The position numbers and the translations under genes were made by a program. From the NCBI GenBank assembly GCA_037178975.1, contig JASJZH010000004.1, positions 4,464,001-4,528,000 on the forward strand: DNA of 64,000 bases, read 5' to 3'. Within the stretch, counting starts at the first letter, position 1, and the number at the start of each line of letters is the position of its first letter. Below, piece after piece: positions 1 to 12,500 of the stretch. The notes below the pieces were generated by a model. It did no database searches. It saw only the letters and a list, made by a program, of their open reading frames with translations, and was not told the origin of the DNA. Source of the stretch: Oscheius tipulae. Its lineage: Eukaryota > Nematoda > Chromadorea > Rhabditida > Rhabditidae.

Positions 1-55
1 CAGATCTGACTCGTTCTATAAATGCGCGTAAGAGCATGTCAAAGAACATTCTCAC

Positions 56-583
56 CGTTCTTTTCGAACTTAAGGTGTCCACATTGTCGTAAATTCGGTT
101 GGTTTGTTTTCTATGCATTGGTACGGGTGGTTTCCCTTCGGGAGACACTGTCCGGATATCGAATTCTCCGGTCTGGCTGTATTCCGGCTCTCCTGTTCGA
201 ACAACAATCTCCACCTCGCCGCTACTGGAATTCACTATTCTTTCGACTTCTTCGAATGTTTTTCCAGTCAAGAAGACTCCATTCCATTCGAGAACTTGAT
301 CGCCTAAACCACTTACAGATGAGTCTACTAGATAAAGATACCTGGTCTAATTTCTCCCAAAGTCTGATTGTACTTTCCCTGATTCACGGCAGAGACGAAT
401 GCTCCAAGCATGCCATCTTTCATTCGCTTTCCACCGACAACGCGTACTCCAAGATCTTAAATTAACTATTACCTGTCTCTCTGTTAAATACCATTATAAA
501 TGTTGTGGTCTCTATAGCATCTTGTCAACAGGAGTCGTTTCGTGTTGTTGTTTCTTGGCGATGTTTGCGTTACTGGAGGATCC
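56..583 (-). other. PDZ domain exons of the clarinet-like gene
   Basis: Three exons (492-583, 342-455, 56-303) join in phase across introns of 36 and 38 nt. They encode a PDZ with the carboxylate-binding segment reading [10 protein letters not shown], then [16 protein letters not shown] and a final strand EVEIVVRTG. The spacing and the QVLEWNG/EEV elements match Piccolo and RIM PDZ domains better than generic PDZs. The last exon ends at a GTGAGA donor at 55, so coding continues beyond the left edge. How these exons join the upstream 2.1 kb exon is not resolved, because that exon has its own stop codon and poly(A) signal. Confidence 0.85.
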
Positions 584-3500
584 CTAGTCTTCACATTTTC
601 TAGACTTCGGAAGCAGTATGGCGGCTGCGAAAGAGGCTGCTCTAAATTCCGATAATTAGTGGGATAACGAGGAATATATTGACTAATAGCGGATAATTGG
701 ACTAATTATGATCGGCCTAGGTGCAAGAGTCATGATTGAGAGTCGTAAGCTGTGGTGTCACATCGATCTTTCGTCCCCCGTCTGCTCCAAAATCCATCGG
801 AAACGAGTCCAAATGGACACGTCTACTCTCACAACAAGCCGCGCTCAATATATTCAACGCTATTGCAAACAAGCGCCCGAAAATCGGGGGCTTCAAATGG
901 AATGTGCACTTCTTTTATGAATGTACTACGGGCGCCGGAGAGAAATGCCCTCGAGGGATTTTCGAGTGCTCTGCAAAATGAAAAGTGACACGCTGGAGTC
1001 TGACCGACGGCTAATGCTTTAACGACTAGATGACATTCTGAAAGTTTCCCACCAACCATGGCTCTTGCAACCTTTACAACCGATACAATCATAGTTTATT
1101 AAAGTCATAATTAGAAATCTGTTGTTTCTCCGCTATCGGCCATCAATAAGAAACGAGGGACTTTCCGCACCTGCTACTCTCCGTCTGCTGGCGTAAACTC
1201 GAGACAGAGCATCCGGTTCAGTTCTTGTATAGACGTTCGTCTGCAGTCGATTACCGTAATCCATCGAATAGGCTGGAGGACGAGACCCATAATTCCTTTC
1301 ACTGCGACTGTACACTGCGAATTCTGATGGAGCAGCATAGGAATCAGAAATAGGGGCGTCGTAACGTTGTCTCAGTGATGGCATCGCGGCTGGTAATGTT
1401 CCATAGCCACGGTCATCTTGCAAGTACGGGTCGAATCGAGGCTGTTCTGTCAGTCGATACGGATCTGAGAGTGGAGCATCATAGCCTCGTCGATATATAG
1501 GTTGACGTGACTCGTTGGAAAGCAAAGCCGGTTGGTATTCCCTTTGAAGGTAGGTAGCGTATTGAGAGAGTAGAAGATCGGTGGCACCAGTACGATTCAA
1601 ATTTGTCGTGTCATGAGAGTAAGGTCGCCCATTTTGATAGGGAGCGAAGGATGAAAGACAACGTCTGGGATCTTGGTCTCTGTAAAGAGTCCGAGGATCC
1701 GCGACTTGGTCCAGATAGTTCAGGCTCTTGCCTCGATATGACGATGGTTCTTGTAGGTTAGAGAAGGTGTTGTATTGAGGGTAACCAGCATTGAGATCGA
1801 GTAGAGAACGTGCCTGGAAGGGTTGTTGGCTCATTCCATAACCAGTCTCGTAAGATGGTCTGGCCCCAAAACTCTGCTCGTACTCGATTTGAATTGGTTC
1901 CAGAGGAGCAGGGGCCATCATTCTCTCGTAGTTTCTCGGAAGACTACCATAGTTGTAAGGAGTTGGATTGTAAGCTTGATCTCTGATGGTAAAGCCTCTG
2001 GCAGACGTAGCCGTTCGGTCTATCCTGGGCAGACTACCGTAGTGATAACCATCAGTACCAATCTCGTAGGGATCGGTAGTCCAGAGTCTCTCCCTTCGTC
2101 TGGCCAGCTCTTCCGACAGTTCAGACTTCCGCTGTTCCCTCGACAATGAGTCATCGTCATCGTGAAAGTGGAAGTGATGTTTGTGATGATGTTTCTTAGT
2201 TCTCACACCAAGCTCTTTCAACTTTCGGTCATAATCCTCAAAGTATTTTCGAGTGGCTTCCAGCAGATCTGTAGTCTGAGCTGTAGCATCGTGTCGCATT
2301 GATCTGGAGAGTCTTTCGCGATCCAAAGGGGTCTCGCGATAGAATGGAAGAGTCGTCGTATCAGTCTGCGTCTCGGCTGTTCGTTTGTAAGTAGACAAGG
2401 ATCGTAATTGCTGACTCAACGAAGTCGAGGGCAAATTGTAACTTCTAGTTCGCTCCAGAAGTGGATCATCGATCTGCACTCCAATCGAGCTTTTGGCATG
2501 TTGAGGTGGTTTCGGAGGATAGACTTCAAAAATCGGTCGAGTGTCCTCTTCAGACTTCTGGGTAGCCACTGTACATGTCTTCTTGGGAATGACTCTTGCA
2601 CCGTTGATCAGCTCGATGGGCAGAAGACAGGGGATGACATTTGGTGTATCGTCTTCTCTTCCCTCTGGTAGAAGACCAGTAACCAGCATCTGATGAACAA
2701 CGTACTGTCTCTGGTTAGCTTCGATCTCGCAGGCCTCCAATGTCTCTTTTCTCCGGCTCAAAGCTTCTTTCAGTTCCTTCTTCAAGAGAACCCTGGCCAG
2801 AGTGTTTGGAACCTTCGCACCCGCCGACCGTCTTCCGATTATCGATGAAACTGGCTGACGTACTGCAATTTTCGGTTTCGGATGAAATGAAGCTCCAGGC
2901 AAAATTGCCGGATCTCGGAACTGAGATGTTGAAGCAACCGATGACCATGACATCGCAGAACTCGGTCTCTCTGTTGGCAAACTGACGGCAGGCAGGCCGT
3001 TTGTCTGTGTTCCAGCAGAAGGACCAAAAAGTGTGAAAGAGCCTGCTGTGCTACTGGATGGAGCTGAACTGCTGAGATAGCTCTGAGCTGGCGGAACTCT
3101 CGCCATTATGCGTTGTGGCTCGGAAGACGGTGGAATGACATATGCTCCAGGTGGTGGAGCTGGATAGGTGGTTGTGGTCGAATAACTTGACTGAGATGGA
3201 ATTGATGGCAGTTTGCGTCTTCCCATGTCCTGCCCGGCAGTCGGACCATCATCCTGTAATGACTCTCAATTACAAACGATCCCCAATAAACTAATGACCA
3301 GTTACGGATGTCTTTCAATTAAACTCTTTTTTCATTTTCTTTTCTTCTCAATCAGACTTAATCATACTCTTATTGGGGATATTGAGAGGAAATGAAGAGT
3401 TGGAAGAAGGATTGGTGCGCGCGGGCGAGGAAAGTCGATACTCACAGGCGAGGAGGGCCCGACAAGACAACACTCGGGCATAATCGCTTTCCGTAAAGTG

Positions 3501-6500
3501 CTTCAGAACATTTTTGTGTCAGTGGCCCAATTAGACATAAGCTGAAGTACCTAGTGCAACAGGTACAAAGAAAACAAAACATAGTGAGTTCTAATGATTG
3601 TAGGTTACTGGACAAAGATTTTTAGTTTTCTCTTTGACTGATCTTTGACACTTTTGTCTTATCTGAATTCTCAAAAAGTAGCAAAAAAACATTAGTTCGA
3701 GCAAGAAATAAATGAAACTCATATCGTTAAAAGAGTGAGAGTTGTAAGGAGTGAGTTTTTTGTTTCTAGAGAGATTTCCCGTAGTCTGTAAGACTCTACA
3801 ATAACTTCTTAATTATATGAGATTACATAAATTACAAAGAAAGACGAAAGTAGTCTCAGATGTCTGAAACAGGGAGGCACATATCAATACGATTACAACC
3901 TTCAATAATGCTCACTGACAGCCAACAAATCAGATCCAAATCATTTGAAATTTATCATAATTATGGTTTAAGGACAAGAGAAATGTACAGGACAAATCTA
4001 GATTTGAAGAAGTAATTTGGTACCGAAAGTGCTTCCATAAAAACTCGACATCCGTAACTTATCACAGTTTGACTTATTGAAAAACACAATAAAATAAAAA
4101 CCAAACGGACCGTGTTCTTCTGAACGAACCGGGCGAGCTGAAGGCTAGGGCGACTGCGGACGGGATATCGACCTCTTCTTCGCCCCGCCCAATGCCACCC
4201 GGACGTTTAGAAGACACAGAACAAAAAGAGGTCCACCCGCGCTTGAATATTCGCTAATCTGCTACCTCAAGTACGTCCTTCCATGGCATAACCGGAACTC
4301 GTTCCTTGACAAGATTGTTTTTCTCAGTTTCTGATGGCAGAATCATGCCTGGGGATCGTCTTAATCCGCTGCCGAGTGTGCCAGTCTGTGTCACCTGTTC
4401 CTCCTCTTTTTCCTGATTCACAGAAGAATGTGATAGTGGAATGAGGAAAGACGGAGAGGGAGAACACGAAGTGCATTCTTCCGGTGCAGTCAATGACAGA
4501 GAAGTACTGGTTGGCGCTTGGTACACAAGTTTCCCCGAATAACAGAGAAGGTTCGGCTTCGATTTCTCCGAGGTGTAGACGGCGCAAGTATCCAACTGAA
4601 AAAGTAATGTTTATTTCAGGCTATCATAGGGGTACTATTATTTTAGACCTCTATGACTTCTTACAAACAAGTTAGGCCACCGCCCTTTACCTAACTTGTT
4701 GCGTCTCTTCGGGGCGTACCTACCTTTCCACAGTAAAACGATTGCGAAAGACCACTGCTAATCAGTTAGACTACCGAACTGACTTGACTTGCCAACAATT
4801 AAGGTTGCGCACAAAATAGCTCACTAATTACCAATAATGGCTTTAGACACACAGAGACTTTTGGCATTTAGAACTAGACGCCGTCCATTACTCTTGACTT
4901 AGCATTGACAGCAGGCGACTTCGCCGCTTCTCCAACAGCATAAATTCCCAGTCTTCCCCCACAGCTGACTTGTCAACTAAACTCTTAACATGCCATGACT
5001 TGCCAGCTTTTTGCTCGTGGTGACGCACGTACAGACGGACACCCATTGCACCTTAGTAATAGAGAAATATTAGAGTCTTCTGTGGAACTATCGGTTTAAG
5101 AAACAAAAAAACTGCTAACGTAACCTATAACTTACCAAATCGTGAATATCGGAAAGAGTCTTGTCAATTTTCGAGTTCAACTCGGCATCATTTTTTTGCT
5201 GGTCGGCCATAAACATCGGTGATACCATAGTGGGAGTTGTGTACAATGGAGCTGATGTAGTTGGAAGAACAAAAGGCGCAGTAGAGAAAAGATAAGACGA
5301 GGTAAACAAGCTCGTGTGGCTGGTCGAAATATTAGTGGAAGGTAAATCTAAAACTGTTCTAACATCTTGAAAATGCACAAAATATACCAGAGCTTGTCGT
5401 AATTGGTGGCGCTGAAGCCAGAGCAGGAGACGATAGCTGGATGATGCGATCAGCTACCGAATGAGCTACCATTCTCCTTTTTTCTTTGGCTATAAATGTT
5501 TTGTTGTACGTGTTAAAGGAACGCATACCGTATAGCTTACTGTCCGAGTTGATGGATGTCCCTCGCGGCTCGTTTTCGTCTTCTGGAATAGTGTAAACTG
5601 GTCGATGAGTTGCGCCGACGTGGCTGTGACCCTGGTACACTCGTTGGAGATCCAGCTCTTCCATGTCCACCGCCTAAACTCAATTTGAAAACTCATTTCT
5701 TTCCTCAACTGACCACATCCTCCTCTTCTGGCGAGTCAAGGAACGGGTTCTTCCTGTTCACATTACTTGTCAGCTCCAAAGGTTCGGCTCCCGAGCTCAT
5801 CAAGTCGAATGTCTTTCCTTCTAAGGCTGTTTTCGCCCATTGCACATCAAATTCATCATTGGCCGATTCACCGAATGCTTGAATCTGTTGAAGAACCTCT
5901 TTTCCAAATTGTTCCTGTTGGAGTCTTTCCTGCTCGACTTCCTCGAAGAATGGTGGCGCTTCTACTGGAGCTGCCACAACTTTGTCCGGATACTCATCAT
6001 CGTCCTCACTGCCACTTTCTTCCTGAGTTTGATAGGGTTCTACAGTCATTTTTGAAATTACATCTTCACTGTCACTTCGTCGATCCTCGTGCACAGTGAC
6101 TATAACTTCTGGCACCTTCTCTTCCACCTTCTTCGGTGCTTCTTTTGGAAAGACAATCGCTTTGGTATCAATTGGTGGTTTGGGTGTTGAATCGAAGGCA
6201 ATCTCTTGGAAAGTTGGTGTATCTGAGAAGATGTTATCGTAGACTTCATCCATTTCGATCGCATCTTAACAGCGTTTTTATCAGCTCTTACCAGATCTTC
6301 CCACTCACCTGTTGGGGAACTTGACTCGAGTCTACTGTCTTTCGCATGTTCATCGCCTTCAAAAACGGTCGTCCACATTCTGCCTCGTTGGTTCCAGTTG
6401 GTTTCTCTCTCCATCTTTTCTTCCTTTTCTACCACATCCTCGTGTTGTTCAGATTCGAATCTATCGACATTGTTTAAAGAAAACCCATTTCTAACTTACG

Positions 6501-9500
6501 TAGTGTCATCATGTAGCTCACTGAATCGCTGATCTGAATATGTGAAGTCGTCGTCGGCTAGATCTTCTGCTCTGGAGCCATTCCGAGAACGAGCTCCTTC
6601 TCGTTGGTCCATCACCTCCTCCAAAAGAACCGAAGGCTAAAGTGACTCGTATCTGGTTTCAGATCAATGCTGCAGCGCAAGTTAACTAGTGTCAACACTA
6701 CCTTGAAAGCATAGTCTCCTAGTTCTGTCGCATAGGATGTCGATGCACTGCCGTAGCCAGATTCACGGACTGGAGAGTCGGACGAGCTCGTCATTGAGAT
6801 TTGTCGTCGCTCTGGAAAAGAGATTACTTGTGGAGAATATTCCTCGCTCGTATAATGGGTCGAGAGTATTCGGCAATCGGATCTCGTGGGAAAATGCCAT
6901 GATTCAAAAGCTCGACCAACCTGCAGTCGGCGGCTGAGGAGCTTCTTCTGGGAAGCATGGCAGGTCGGCATCGATGCACGTTTCTGTCGCTGTAATCCCT
7001 GAAATTTTAATGTGTAACAATATGTATTCTCTCTACATACCAAATTGAAGTTGAGAAGTTCTCGGCATAGTCGATGTCACTTCTGTGTAGGGCTGCTGGT
7101 AAGTGAAAGACGGTGAAGACGGCTCAATCCAGTCAGACGATGTTGACACAGTTTCAGAAATCGGTTCGAAAGATTGAGTAAATGTTTGTGCGTCTTCTGC
7201 GATGTTCATGGCCCTCTCTCTTTCATTGGACCTGCAAAAATGCCGTAAAGACTGGTTTTTCTATTGAAAACTCACAAATTGACTAGAGATTGTTCTTGTG
7301 GGACGACTGGATAGGAAGCCGATTCATCCATAGCCATCTCAGCATTGGCAATCACAGCCATTATTCGTTCTCTTTCTTCTTGTGACAATTCTTCTAATCC
7401 CGGTGGAATGGATGGCAACGGTATGTGGGTTGACGGAGTTATTCTGCGGAATGGAACTGAAAATCGCCTAAAAAATGCTTACCTCTCAGGTGTGATCGGC
7501 TTCTGTGATATTTGTCTATCCATACTTTCTGCTTGAGCAATAACTGCCATAATTCTTTCCTGTTCTTCGTGTGAAAGTTCTTCTAGGCCTGTTAACATCG
7601 GCTGAGGTGGTGCAAGAGGGGATTGCTCCAATCTTTGAAAGAATGTCAGAAAAACAATTAAATTTTACCTCCATGGTTTATCTGTTGGTTCAATCGATCG
7701 ACTTTGTGAGGAAACTTTGCTTTCTGCCGGCTGGATCCTAAATATTGAATTTTCAATGTAATTCGGTCATTCAAACGTTTGTTGGGTGCTTATTATCGGC
7801 GCTGGTGTCGATATTGGACCTTCTCGCGACTGAGCTTCTGCTTCTGCCAATACAGCCAGAATCTTCTGCTGCTCTTCGATTGGTAGATGTTCAATGCCGG
7901 GCGGTAAGAGGTCAGCAACGTTCTTGGAGGCTGTTGGCTGTTCAGTTGGGGGTATTCTAAACTTTCGACTGTCGAAGTCCTTTTGTTTTAACTCACGAGG
8001 GCACTGCATCGAGGTGGAAACAAGCTTCAATAGCCTCTCTTCTCAGCCGTTCTTCCTCTGACTCATTGTCATTCTGGAAACGTGCTTCAATATCAAAATT
8101 TAAGTTGAGAGTTAAACTTTCAACAATAGTGAGTAAATAACGTGAACGTCCGTGAAGCAAAGCACCTAATCAGGGAGCTGACTACCCCAATTCCATTTTG
8201 GCGGCTTCGCAAATTACGACATCCGAGAAAGCGAAAAGTATTGAGACAAAGACATTCGCTAATTGTTTACACTGGAATCATGTTTCAACAGGTGCAGCGA
8301 GCTCTTTATGCCACAAGTTCGGCTGATGCCCTGTTGGGGCTTGTGACAGCTAGATGATGTTCCAGTTAAGCTACCGGAGCCACGTTCTCCCAGAGACGCA
8401 TCTCCCAAACTGACTCAATTTGGCTTGACTTGCAAAGAGTAGTTGCTACCACAAAGTATGTGTGACAAATTGCTAATTAGGGCTTCAGACAGATAGATAC
8501 ACACACAGAGAGACTTTGGGCATTTAGAACTAGATTAGAAACTGCAGATTCTAGAGTTAATTTCTCACCCTAGTCTAATAATACTAGAAAGTATAATTAA
8601 ACATATTAATTCAAACGAATGTAGGAGAAAGGAAGGATTATGACAATTAGACATTCGCGGTGAATTAAGGGACTTACTGGATGTTCCCGGAGAGGGTCAG
8701 TGGCAGACTGGAGCTGCTCCCCGACTTTTTTTGCCTGAAAAAAACAATGGTTTGTTAGGGCAAGAGAAACTGAAGGGAGTTGTAAACATTCCCACCTTAT
8801 CGAAGGCATCCTGGGCGAATTTACCGAGTCCGGAAAATCCAAAACGACCGGGTTTGGACGCCTTGAACATGGACGACGACGGGCGATCGATGCGCGAGAG
8901 CCACCCTGGAATCGATGACGGCACTCAGAACAAAACATTCATAAGAACTGACTAACAAATGTGGAAACCTTATTCTATATCTCTTTCATCTGACAACCGG
9001 CCCAGTCAACAAGATCTAACCTGGTTGCAGTTCGGCTTTCAAACTGGATGAGAAACTATTCTTTTGATGCAAAACATTGCTCAAACCAGCAAGGGTTAGC
9101 ACTAGTCAAAAAGACTTACCAGATGCTGTATCGCTAATTTTAGATTTTCCTATCGACTCTGTAAACAGTTAATATTTTAGACTACAGCAGATGTACCTGT
9201 TGGCTGTTCCTGGTATGAAGTAGCATTTCCAGTTGGTGCTTCTGAAATAAATAATAGGTTTAGTTAGAACTTATAATACGAGGTAGTTGAGAGCCAATAT
9301 CCAGAGAATCGTTTGACCCCCTCCCTTGACGGGTTTCCGACAGCATATCCGGAATGACTTCCCCAGCGCTGTTGTCAAGCAGACCAGTTCGATCCAATTC
9401 CTCCTCTAGAAATGGTTCATAATATAGGAACAGAAATCGAAACTAACCTTGGTCGATGGATTCTCTCACGAAGGATAACTGTGACTCATACCATTCGCCA

Positions 9501-12500
9501 AGATGCTCATCGCGAGGCATCTCGCTTACCTCTTTGATTTGAAAGCTCATGTCTTCATCGTCCACCTGTGAAGAGTATTCATGGATAGGATGGGCGTCCG
9601 CTCCGTAATTGATACCCACGGAGCTCTCAGACGAGCCGTCTTTAGCAGCAGGCGAAGATCGGTCGAGTATCCGCGAATCGACTCCTTCGGAGGTGTGCTC
9701 GCTCACACTCTCACACTCAGGATAAAAAGTGACGTCAAATTCGTGTTGAACATAGTTTGCAGCGGGAATATCATATGTCGGCAGCTCGTCTTCCAGGTTC
9801 TCTTCGTCTCTCTCACTAATTCTACGAATCTGTTCGGCTTCTTCTTGGGTTAGTTCTTCTTCAAAGTCATCATATGGTTCTTCTTTATATTCTTCTAAGT
9901 TCTTTTTCAGGAGTGTCTCTTCACGAAGACTTCTTCTTTGTTCCGTAAAGCGTTTCAGGTCTTCCGAAGAGAGCTCAGTACCTTGTTCAGCGTAGATCGA
10001 CGCTCGTTCACTCAGTTCTGTGACTCTGCGAATGTGTTCCAGTTCTTCTTCAGTCAGTTCAAAGTTGGTCCTCAATAAATCATCTCCTTTTGTTGCATTG
10101 TTTGAGTCCCAAATGTTTTCTGCTTCTTCAAAAATGTCAAGTGGATAATGAGCTTCATAGCTGGACGCTCTGTCCAGCTGTTTTCTTTCTGTTGTCTTCA
10201 TGTCTACTACTTCGAGTACTGGAGAAGCATCTTTTTCGATGTAAAGACCCATCATCTGTTGATCGGCTAACTCAGTTATTCTTCGGATGTGATCCAACTC
10301 TTCTTGGGTGAGGGTACCAGTCATAATGGGAGTTGTTGTGTTTTCAAGCTTCTCCACTTCTTGTTCCGTCAATGGGGTGAATGAATAGTTTGTAGGCATT
10401 GCTGTTTTGAAATTCAAATCAGCCATTTCGGTAACTCGTCGAATGTGTTCAAGCTCTTCTTTTGTGATCCTTTGTTCTTCTTGTGATGTCCAAGAATCTG
10501 CGTTTGCTGCAGCTTCTATTCTCTGTATATGAGCTAATTCTTCTTCGCTCAATTCGTATTGCTCAATAACAGAATGAGGTACGCTCTTCTTAGCCACTTC
10601 GAGAGGTCCCCACAGCTGAGCATCGGCCATCTCTTGAACAGCCTTGATGTGATCTAGTTCTTCAGCTGATAGGCCCGCATGGGTTATTCTGTTCGAAGAT
10701 ATTTGAACATTCTTCGATTCCAAAGGTACTGATTCCAAACGCTGGCTAGTTTTCGGAATGATCACTTGCTGAGCGTGCTTCATATCCTCCTCAGGTAGCT
10801 TCTGTATTCTTGGAATATGTTTGAGTTCCGCCATTGTTAGATCATTTGTCTCTTGAGCCGCTGAGGTTTCCCTTTTCTCCACATTAGGGACGATTGATGT
10901 AATGGGAATATCGGTGGAAAGCTTCTTCGTTTCGCTCTTTACTGAATACATTGCCGAATCTTTGTTCGCCAGTTCTTGTACACGCCTGATATGTTCCAAT
11001 TCATCTGTAGTTAGTTCGTTCTCTGTTATCGGTGGTATTGTGGTCTTCAGATGAGCTGGAGGAGTTTGCAAGGACAACATCTGATCCATATCTGCTGCTT
11101 GCTGGACTTTACGAATATGATCCAGCTCTTCTTCGGTTAGAATAACTGCCGAAGATAAATCCGCTTTGAGATTCGTTTCTCTAGTTGATGTTTCGGCTTG
11201 TTCTTCGATCATACGTATATGATCCAATTCTTCTTCAGTCAATTGTAGTCGATTGGTATCTGCTTCCGCATTAAATTGATGTTGTTCATATAGGTTCGGC
11301 TTCCTCATATCTTCCGTTTCGCTACGGAGGTTTTTCTCGATACCAGCTGTTGCCGCTTTCACTGAATCTCTCGCCTTTGCGAAGAAAGATTTGTGATGGG
11401 ATGAAGGATTTGGAGAGGTCAGTATTGTGCTGGACGAGCTTTTCCTTGATGACACTCCAGACGCAAGAGCCTCCTCTCGAATGGGTTCCAGCTCTTTCTC
11501 TATGAACCTCTCAATAGTCTTGAACACAGAAACATGTTCTTTGTGCTCGACTGGTGAAACTCTTTCAACAGACGCAACTGCGACTTGTCTCTCGTGGCGA
11601 TGAACTCTTCGAGTTGCTTCGGCAGTCATCCATGCATCTTCTGCCACATTTTCTTCAACTGTCGGGCCTTCCAGTTCAACTCCCTTCTTGGGCAAAATAT
11701 AGGGACTGTTAGCTCTGGCCAAGACTTTTTGAATATGGTCCCTTTCTGCTTCTGTGATGTCGTCCATTTCAGGTAATACTTGTAGAGCAGATGAAGATCT
11801 GCAAGCACACGTAACTTTGTTTCAATAAGTAGTTTAGTGTTTTAATATGTGTCATTCAAAAATTCATGTCTCTGTGTGTGTGTGTGTGTGTGCCTGAAGC
11901 CTTAATTACCAACTGTAGTCAACTACTTTGTGCGCACAATAACGGCAAGTTAAGTCAAAGAGATTCCGTCAGTATATTTGAGAGAACGTCGCTTCTGCAA
12001 TGCTAGCCGTGGTCCTTCAATTTCACATCACCTTTCCGTTCCCCGCCAGTCGAGCTAGATTTACAGACAAAAGGTCCATAGGCAAAAAATACATTGAATC
12101 ATCGGGTAAAATCCGCTACCAAATGTTAAAGGACAGGGGAAAAGTTCGACAGTAGGGCACCAGTTAACCCCGTTCTTGAACAGACTACAGCTTTTTAAAA
12201 AAATGGAAGCCTAGGTTTTCGTCTTCCCCTAAAAATGTGCTCTGCTCCCCCGGTGGCCTACCCTATTCGCGCCACAAGGGGTCAGTAGCCAAGCTTGTTT
12301 GTAATTTTAAAAATCACATGCAAATCAAACAGTCGATCTCGAAAATGATAAACACTCAACTCAAAAAGTATACTTACCTTCGAGACATACTAGGAGATTG
12401 AGTTTTTGTGCTTCTCTCAAGAACAGTCATGACATGTTCTTTTTCCTCTATTGATAGACCAACAAATGCATAGTCAGGAAGTCGCATTGGACTTTCGTTA

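Larger units (their letters stand above)
4254..8938 (-). other. Small-exon region of the clarinet-like gene
   Basis: A series of small minus-strand exons separated mostly by 35-60 nt introns. Recognisable pieces, in gene order, are the following. 8825-8920: a basic Gly/Phe segment [19 protein letters not shown]. About 8090-7760: an exon pair with helix motif [19 protein letters not shown]. About 7650-7510: [17 protein letters not shown]. About 7460-7275: [17 protein letters not shown]. About 6250-5720: an acidic segment rich in EE/DD with [14 protein letters not shown]. 5150-5378: a Ser/Thr-rich exon. 4269-4595: a Ser/Pro-rich exon. The helix motifs tie these exons to the repeat exons upstream in the gene. 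Two of the longer introns carry copies of a dispersed repeat. Confidence 0.65.

Noticed and set aside
829-1092. Resemblance of the minus frame ([19 protein letters not shown]) to the N-terminus of Pcc1/LAGE3 KEOPS subunits
   Set aside because: Only one short strand-helix stretch looks alike; the rest of the Pcc1 domain is absent on either side.
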